From G965200765 sp965200765 (lineage in GTDB: Bacteria > Pseudomonadota > Gammaproteobacteria > Arenicellales > JAJDZL01): DNA of 64,000 bases. The first letter of the stretch is position 1. The number at the start of each line of letters is the position of its first letter. The stretch spans positions 558,001 through 622,000 of the forward strand of contig OZ241380.1 of the NCBI GenBank assembly GCA_965200765.1, given 5' to 3'. Made by a program: the position numbers and the translations under genes. Below, in pieces: positions 59,301 through 64,000 of this stretch. Below the pieces are notes generated by a model. That model did no database searches, was not told the origin of the DNA, and saw nothing but the letters and a program-made list of their open reading frames with translations.

Positions 59301-62300
59301 TTGCGATTCGTGGTTTCGCTGAGTGAGGCGAGTGGCAGGACGGTGACGGTGAAATATGCCGAAGGGGCCGGCAGCACGGCAGCATCAGGGACTGATTTCA
59401 CCGCGGTGACAATGACCACGCTGACATTCAATGCCGGCGATACGAGCAAGAACATCGATGTATCGGTGATCGGCGACACAGCAGACGAAGACGACGAAAC
59501 GGTGAGAATCACATTGAGTAGTCCCAGCAATGCGACGCTGGGCACGGCGAGCACCGGTACGGGAACAATCACAGACGACGATGATGCACCAACGGTTTCA
59601 ATCAGTTCGCCGAGCGTGAATGAGGGGGATAGCAGTACTGCAAGGTTGCGTTTTGTTGTTACATTGAGTGCGGCCAGCAGCAGAGTAATCACAGTTGCGT
59701 ATGCGGATGCGACAACGGGCACTGCGACTTCCGGCACAGACTACTCGGCATTGACGAGTGGTACGCTGACGTTTGCGGCAGGCGAGGCCAGCAAGAACAT
59801 TGATGTGACCGTCAATGGAGACACGAACAATGAGGCGCACGAAACGGTGGTGGTGAAATTGAGTAGCCCGACGAATGCATCTTTTGCAGGTGGAGCAATG
59901 TCAATCATCGGAACTGGCACGATTACGAGCGATGATGATCCGGCGATATCGATCAGTTCGCCGACCGTGACTGAAGGAGACGGAAATACCACCACAACAA
60001 TGACCTTCAAGGTGACACTGAATCCGGCCAGTAGTAATCAAGTGACAGTGAACTATGCCGAAGGAAGCAGCGGTACGGCGACTCCGATGACTTCGCTTAT
60101 TAATAATGACTACACGGCATTGACAGCGGGCATGCTGACATTTGCGGCGGGGGACACGGAAAAAGAGATTGATGTGACAATTCACGGCGACAGTTTTGAC
60201 GAGCCGGACGAGACGGTTATCGTTGAACTCAGCAGTTTGACGAACGCCGTATTTGCAGGCGGCGGGACTACCATCAGCGGCACCGGAACGATTACGGACG
60301 ACGATGATCCGCCGACTGTTTCAGTACGCAACGTTAAAGTTTCGGAAGGTGACGGGGCGTATAGTTTCTGTGTAACTCTGAGTCGAGCTAGTGGCAAGAG
60401 TGTTCGAGTTGATTATTCTGTTACGGGAACAGGCACAGCGACTAGGGATGTCGACTATCAGCCTCCTGGCTTTGGTGGCTCCGATAGTCCTACATTTTCG
60501 TATCCTACCATTCGCCAATGTGCTTCAGTGGGGATAATTCAAGACACAATTGACGAGCCGGACGAGACGATCGAAGTTAGGCTTAGTAATGTGGAAAATG
60601 GTGTTTTCAGCAACGGCGAATCATCAATAACCTTGACAATGACCACCATCGAAGATGACGACGATGCGCCGACAGTGACACTGGCGCTGGCAGACAACTC
60701 AATTTCGGAGAACGGTGGTTCAACGACGGTGTCAGCTACATTGAGCAATGCGTCGAGCGAAGACACGACGATAACAGTGACACCGGTTTCAGGCGCCTAC
60801 ACGGTGGGATCGGATGCGACTATCACGATTGCGGCAGGCAACACGTCGAATAGTAGCGATACCGCGACAATCAACGCAGTGGATAATTCCAGGGACGAGT
60901 CGGACCGGATGGTTACGGTATCGGCCACGGCACGGAACACCTTGGGCATTGACTCGGTGACCGGCGCAACACTGACGCTTGAGGATGACGACGATGCGCC
61001 GACGGTGACGCTGGCGCTGGCGGACAGCTCGATCTCGGAGAACGGCGGTTCAACGACGGTGACAGCATCACTGAGCCATGCGTCGAGCGAGGATACGACA
61101 ATTACAGTGTCGGTGCCGACTTCGACCGACTATACGGTGAGCATGAACAAGACACTCACAATTGCAGCAGGGTCGACATCAAGCACTGGAGCAGTGAGTA
61201 TTACGGCGGTGGACAACAATGCCCAAGACGGCAATAAGTCGGTGTCGATTTCAGGGACCGCAACGAATTCCCTAACGGTAACAGGAACGACGCTGACCAT
61301 CGTGGACAATGAATCTACGCGCCTGACGATCAATTCGCCGAGCGTAACAGAAGGAGACAGTGGGTCTGCGCAGTTGACTTTCACAGTGACACTGAGCAGT
61401 GCAGTGGGCACTCCGGTTACGGTGGAGTGCGAAGATGCAGGTAGCGGAACAGCGGCTTCGGGTACTGACTACACGGCCATTACAAGGACTTCCCTGACCA
61501 TCGCAGCAAACACTACCAGTGCGACGTTCAACGTGTTGGTTACAGGAGATGCGACAGACGAGCCAGACGAGACGGTAAAGGTGAGACTGGTCAGTCCAAG
61601 TAGCAATGCGGTATTGGGTACAGCGAGCACCGGCACGGGTACGATTACAAACGACGATTCTGACCCGACTGTGACGTTGTCGCTGACAAACAGTTCGATA
61701 TCGGAGAACGGCGGTTCGACGACAGTGACGGCGACGCTGAGTCACGCGTCGAGCGAAGACACGACGATTACAGTGACACCGGTTTCCGGAGCCTACACAG
61801 TTGGATCGGATGCGACTATTGTGATTGCGGCGGGCAACACGTCGAACAATAGTGATACTGCCACGATTAATGCGGTGGACAACACAACGGATGAACCGAA
61901 CCGTACGCCGATGGTGACGGGCACGGCGCGGAACACTCAGGGCGTGGGTGCGGTGACCGGAGCAACGCTAACGCTGACAGACGACGAGGCAACACCGACA
62001 GCGACGCTGTCGCTGACGAATAGCTCGGTTTCGGAGAACGGCGGTTCCACAACGGTGACGGCGACGTTGAGCCATGCGTCCAGTGAGGAAACAACGATTA
62101 CAGTGTCGGCGCCGGTTTCGACTGACTATTCGCTGAGTTCCAACAAGACGCTCACAATTGTAGCCGGGTCAACATCAAGCACTGGAGCGGTGAGTATTAC
62201 GGCAGTGGACAACAACGTCCAGGCCGGTAACAAGTCGGTGGCAGTATCGGGGTCGGCATCAAATTCCCACGGGATTGGAGCAGTGACCGGAGCGACACTG

Positions 62301-64000
62301 ACCATAGTAGACGACGAAGGTCCGAGCTTGACGATCAGCTCGCCTAGCATAGCAGAAGGAAGCAGCGGTTCTAGTTCGCTTACTTTCACGGTGACACTGA
62401 GCCAGGCACTGAGTACTCAGGTAACAGTGGAGTACGAAGATGCCGGTACCGGAACCGCGACTTCGGGTACCGACTACACGGCCATTACAAGGACTTCCCT
62501 GACGTTCGCACCAACTGATACCAGCAAGACATTCAGCGTGGCAGTCCAGGGCGACACAACGGACGAGCCGGACGAGACGGTGAAGGTGAGGCTGGTCAAT
62601 CCAAGCAGCAATGTGATGTTGGGTACGGCGAGCACCGGTACGGGAACGATTACAAACGACGATTCTGACCCAAGAGTGACGCTGTCTCTGGGGACTAGCT
62701 CGATATCGGAGAACGGCGGTTCTACTACGGTGAGGGCAAGGCTGAGCCATGCGTCAAGCGCGACTACGACGATTACAGTGACACCAGTTTCGGAAGCCTA
62801 CACGGTTGGAGCGGGAGCACAGGCGAAGATTGTGATTGCGGCGGGCGATACAACGAGCACGGACACGGCGACGATTACCGCCGTGAACAACACGACGGAC
62901 GAACCGGATCGAATGGCGACAGTAACGGCCATGGCGCAGAACACTCAGGGCATTGGTTCGGTTAGCGGTGCGACGTTGACGCTTAAGGATGATGATGTTG
63001 CACCGACGGCGACGCTGTCGCTGGCGGACAACTCGATATCGGAGAACGGCGGCACAACAACAGTGACAGCGATGCTGAGCCATGCGTCGAGCGAGGACAC
63101 GACGATTACGGTGACGGGTGTTCCAGGGTTCTACACGGCGGGAGCGGATGCGACCATTGCGATTGCGGCAGGTAGCACATCGAACAGCAGCGATACCGCG
63201 ACGATCAACGCGGTGAACAATACGAAGGACGAGCCAGACCGCACGGTGACAGTAACAGGCATGATGCAGAACACTCAGGGCCAAGGTTCAGTGACCGGTG
63301 CGACGTTGACGCTGGAAGACGACGATGATGCGCCGACGGTGACACTGGCGCTGGGGAGCAGTTCAATATCAGAAAACGGTGGTTCGACAACGGTGACAGC
63401 GACGCTCAGTCATGCTTCCAGTGCTTCTACGACGATCACGGTGTCGGCGCCGACTTCAACCGACTATACAGTGAGTATGAACAAAACGCTCACGGTTGCG
63501 GCCGGGGCGACAACGAGTACCGGCACAGTCACAATCACGGCGGTAAATAACAATGTTTATGCCGGCGACAAGTCGGTGTCGGTATCAGGGTCTGCGCAGA
63601 ATACTCAGGGCGTAGGGACGGTAACCGGTGTGACACTGACCATTGAGGACGACGAAGCGCCGAGACTGACGATCAGTTCGCCGAGCGTGACAGAAGGGAA
63701 CAGCGGATCTGCGCAGTTGACTTTCACGGTGACATTGAGCCAGGCACTGAGTACTCAGGTAACAGTGGACTATGAAGATGCCGGTACCGGGACCGCGACT
63801 TCAGGTACCGACTACACGGCTTTTTCAAGGACTACACTAACGTTCGCCGCAAATGTAACCAGCAGGACGTTCAGCGTGGCAGTGCAAGGTGACACCACAG
63901 ACGAACCGGACGAGACAGTGAAGGTGACTCTGCTCAATCCAAGCAGCAATGCTGTTCTGGGTACGGCGAGCACTGGTACGGGAACAATTACAAACGACGA
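49850..64000 (+). repeat. Calx-beta repeat array, period about 345 bp
   Basis: Tandem ~115-residue units, each ending G-T-G-T-I-T-D-D-D or similar; interrupted at 52570-54750 by other domains and the TAG. From about 60680 to the window end the two subtypes form a higher-order pattern, ENGG-ENGG-EGD, repeating at roughly 1 kb. Segments about 1 kb apart (61156-61270 and 62153-62267) are nearly identical at the DNA level, which indicates recent duplication. Metal-binding acidic triplets suggest calcium-dependent rigidity, as known for Calx-beta domains. Confidence 0.8.
53367..64000 (+). CDS. Continuation of the giant repeat protein after an in-frame TAG (3' end outside window)
   Basis: The frame of the upstream gene stays open from the base after its TAG to the end of the window, at least 3544 codons, and encodes the next domains in the expected order. 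First is a unit-A domain (I-T-S-T-P-S-T-L-T-E-S-T-L-N-N-A-T), then two D-D-D/E-ending ~120-aa units. About 18 Calx-beta units of the S-P-S-V-T-E-G-D type and nine of the S-I-S-E-N-G-G type follow. There is no signal peptide or obvious new start, so an independently translated product would not be exported. The stop falls exactly between two domains. It could be a nonsense mutation, a sequencing error or a read-through site. No transporter substrate signal or anchor is visible, as the C-terminus lies beyond the window. Confidence 0.75.
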   Translation, partial: MTSTPSTLTESTLNNATLTVDLANATYAGSGDSRFELDTTITGLTISNVTGAAAGSTTATLTLSFNQATGDFSSDQTLAVKVKAAGHSGSSDITSNSLTVTPTFGVTISESSLSLDEDPGSTNANAGSYTVVLNSKPAGDVTITVASNNTDVTVDTDSVMIGAQDTMTFSPTTWSTPQTVNVTAASDNTATDDSATISHSVTTGDAPYSATLVIDSVSVTVNDDETPGITSSETSRSLIEGHATDATKTYTLVLDAEPTSDVTVTLSSADSDAVAVDTDTDTNGDQNTLTFTTGNWNTAQTVTLTAKDDTDWADETVTITHTAAQSGGEQEFQGLSGTLTANVDDDESAPALTLHLSNESIDESGSDNSTTVTASLDRALDFLTTVTIAATPLSPAVSGDIEVSTNKTLTIAVGDTTSTGAVTVTAVDNNRDSPNKIVTISGTATGGHNIADPASKTLTIVDDDVPPTLSINSPSVTEGDAGSTATMTFTVSLNPAAPHPVTVNYADATGTATSGTDYAAFASSTLTFVAGERSKTISVTVTGDDDGEANETIKIRLSSPNPSDTPISTAVGTGTILDDEVPTLSIDSPVVTEGDSGDTATMTFTVSLNPAAPHQVTVNYADATSGTATSGADYVAITGGTLTFAAGETSKTIAVSVTGDGDIEGNETVQITLSSPNPSNTPISTATGTGTIADNETPTLSINSPSVTEGDTGDTATLTFTVTLSPASTQQVTVNYADANSGTATSGTDYTRITGNTLTFAVGETSKTFDVSVTGDSIDEPDETIKVNISSPNPTTTPISIATGTGTIADNESPTLSIGTASVTEGDSGGATTMSFTVSLSPASYQRVTVQYADAGTGTAVAGTDYATFAGGTLTFDAGETSKTIDISVTGDDVAEPDETVLITISNPTPSGTPISTATGTGTITDNEVPTLSIDSPSVTEGDTGSVTMTFTVTLNPASNQQVTVDYADANSGTATSGTDYTAITGNTLTFAVGETSKTISVSVTGDSTTEASETIQITLSNPNPSGTPIATATGTGTILDNETSSLSIDSPSVTEGDTGSSTMTFTVTLNPASNQQVTVAYADANTGTATSGTDYTAITGNTLTFAAGDTSKTFTVSVTGDTIHEADETIKATISSPNPSSTPIATATGTGTITNNDAAPTATLALTNSSISENGGTTTVTATLSHASSADTTITVTPVANSYTVGSDATITIPKGQTSNSSDTATINAVNNSRDEANRVVSVMGTMTNTIGTGTVTGVNLTLVDDDNPPTISISSPSVTEGDGDSVNLTFKVTLSAASGKTVTVNYADAGSGTASSTSDYTLASGSVTFSAGDTEEDIVVTVAGDTTDEENETIIVSLSNPTNASFAGGATSITGTGTITDNDDSPTISISSPNVAEGDSTTTTLRFVVSLSKASEKAITVAYEDAGTGTAVSGTDYSTLAAGTLNFAAGDTSKNIDVSVAGDTLSEPNETVIVKLSNPTNASFADSATSITGTGTINNDDRSILSINSPSVSEGDSGDKTLTFKVTLTPASDREVTVNYAEGTGGTATSGTDYTALSADRLTFAVGDTEKDIDVTIRGDTVDEQNETIVVKLSGSSNAEIGTNAGTGTGTITDDDDAPTVTLSLDDNSISENGGTATVSATLSNASIESTTITIAAVSDLYTVGSDTTITIAAGETTNASDTVTITAVNNTKDEQNRTGTVTGSASNDHGIGALTGVGLTLEDDDDPPTVSISSPSVAEGDSSTATLRFVVSLSAASGRTVTVNYAEGTGGTATAGTDYTALPSGTLTFTAGQTSKNIDVSVTGDTLDEDDETVKVTLSGPANATLGTATGTGTITDDDDAPTVSINSPSVAEGDSSTARLRFVVTLSAASSRTITVAYADAGTGTATSGTDYTALPSGTLTFTAGQTNKNIDVTVNGDTLDEDNETVKVTLSSPSNATLGAASTGTGTITDDDDLPTVSISSPSVAEGDSSTTTLRFVVSLSEASGRTVTVKYAEGAGSTAASGTDFTAVTMTTLTFNAGDTSKNIDVSVIGDTADEDDETVRITLSSPSNATLGTASTGTGTITDDDDAPTVSISSPSVNEGDSSTARLRFVVTLSAASSRVITVAYADATTGTATSGTDYSALTSGTLTFAAGEASKNIDVTVNGDTNNEAHETVVVKLSSPTNASFAGGAMSIIGTGTITSDDDPAISISSPTVTEGDGNTTTTMTFKVTLNPASSNQVTVNYAEGSSGTATPMTSLINNDYTALTAGMLTFAAGDTEKEIDVTIHGDSFDEPDETVIVELSSLTNAVFAGGGTTISGTGTITDDDDPPTVSVRNVKVSEGDGAYSFCVTLSRASGKSVRVDYSVTGTGTATRDVDYQPPGFGGSDSPTFSYPTIRQCASVGIIQDTIDEPDETIEVRLSNVENGVFSNGESSITLTMTTIEDDDDAPTVTLALADNSISENGGSTTVSATLSNASSEDTTITVTPVSGAYTVGSDATITIAAGNTSNSSDTATINAVDNSRDESDRMVTVSATARNTLGIDSVTGATLTLEDDDDAPTVTLALADSSISENGGSTTVTASLSHASSEDTTITVSVPTSTDYTVSMNKTLTIAAGSTSSTGAVSITAVDNNAQDGNKSVSISGTATNSLTVTGTTLTIVDNESTRLTINSPSVTEGDSGSAQLTFTVTLSSAVGTPVTVECEDAGSGTAASGTDYTAITRTSLTIAANTTSATFNVLVTGDATDEPDETVKVRLVSPSSNAVLGTASTGTGTITNDDSDPTVTLSLTNSSISENGGSTTVTATLSHASSEDTTITVTPVSGAYTVGSDATIVIAAGNTSNNSDTATINAVDNTTDEPNRTPMVTGTARNTQGVGAVTGATLTLTDDEATPTATLSLTNSSVSENGGSTTVTATLSHASSEETTITVSAPVSTDYSLSSNKTLTIVAGSTSSTGAVSITAVDNNVQAGNKSVAVSGSASNSHGIGAVTGATLTIVDDEGPSLTISSPSIAEGSSGSSSLTFTVTLSQALSTQVTVEYEDAGTGTATSGTDYTAITRTSLTFAPTDTSKTFSVAVQGDTTDEPDETVKVRLVNPSSNVMLGTASTGTGTITNDDSDPRVTLSLGTSSISENGGSTTVRARLSHASSATTTITVTPVSEAYTVGAGAQAKIVIAAGDTTSTDTATITAVNNTTDEPDRMATVTAMAQNTQGIGSVSGATLTLKDDDVAPTATLSLADNSISENGGTTTVTAMLSHASSEDTTITVTGVPGFYTAGADATIAIAAGSTSNSSDTATINAVNNTKDEPDRTVTVTGMMQNTQGQGSVTGATLTLEDDDDAPTVTLALGSSSISENGGSTTVTATLSHASSASTTITVSAPTSTDYTVSMNKTLTVAAGATTSTGTVTITAVNNNVYAGDKSVSVSGSAQNTQGVGTVTGVTLTIEDDEAPRLTISSPSVTEGNSGSAQLTFTVTLSQALSTQVTVDYEDAGTGTATSGTDYTAFSRTTLTFAANVTSRTFSVAVQGDTTDEPDETVKVTLLNPSSNAVLGTASTGTGTITND

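Noticed and set aside
33653..63390. Dozens of minus-strand frames of 60-250 codons inside the giant gene
   Set aside because: They mirror the repeat period of the plus-strand gene, have Val/Ser-rich translations typical of antisense of Thr/Ala-rich repeats, and lack ribosome binding sites.
33360..64000. Repeat array considered as a CRISPR or DNA-level satellite
   Set aside because: The repeats are ~300 bp, in frame and protein-coding, with no 25-40 bp repeat and unique spacer structure; no CRISPR array was seen anywhere in the window.

Overview
The window looks like part of the chromosome of a Gram-negative bacterium, probably an uncultured or host-associated proteobacterium. The assignment rests on a YhdJ-type adenine methyltransferase, a Sec-exported surface protein of more than 10,000 residues, and the style of the defence genes. 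I cannot name a genus. The first ~33 kb is AT-rich accessory DNA packed with nucleases, helicases, methyltransferases and gene relics. The last ~30 kb is one less AT-rich giant reading frame. I recognised no housekeeping genes, tRNA, rRNA or CRISPR array.

Layout. (1) 1-870: the C-terminal end of a ThiF/E1-like activating enzyme and a small overlapping partner, the tail of a ubiquitin-like conjugation operon. (2) 1410-2306: an orphan YhdJ-family adenine methyltransferase. (3) 2783-3886: a DUF1524 (GmrD-like HNH) protein lacking the DUF262 half, followed by a minus-strand DNA methyltransferase relic. (4) 4915-21292: a tight four-gene operon encoding an SNF2 helicase (DrmD-like), an Eco57I/PglX-like N6 methyltransferase (DrmMI-like), a 2117-aa DUF1998 helicase (DruE-like, with a possible C-terminal nuclease fold) and a UvrD-type helicase with a RelE-like N-terminus. 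(5) 21875-23097, minus strand: an AAA/DUF4143 ATPase with a frameshifted N-terminus. (6) 23400-31000: serial nuclease cassettes, namely PD-(D/E)XK, GIY-YIG, a second DUF1524 protein and a second PD-(D/E)XK, separated by methyltransferase and transposase debris. (7) 31440-31940: an internally deleted IS3-like element. (8) 33360-64000: a giant repeat protein read as 6668 codons, one in-frame TAG, then an open frame of at least 3544 further codons running off the window.

The most interesting signal is phase variation. A conserved leader of about 300-450 bp recurs upstream of the SNF2 operon, both PD-(D/E)XK genes and the GIY-YIG gene. In the two PD-(D/E)XK copies it carries TTGACA, a run of 12 or 13 G, then TAAATT, so slippage in the G run would change promoter spacing. 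The GIY-YIG copy has a collapsed run of 4 G and the coding region has an in-frame TGA. The SNF2 gene has a 10-G run inside the coding sequence, and loss or gain of one G gives an almost immediate stop. An 11-G run also lies upstream of the giant surface protein. I infer an island in which several antiviral nucleases, the helicase/methyltransferase operon and a surface protein can each be switched stochastically. The methyltransferases once paired with the nucleases are now relics.
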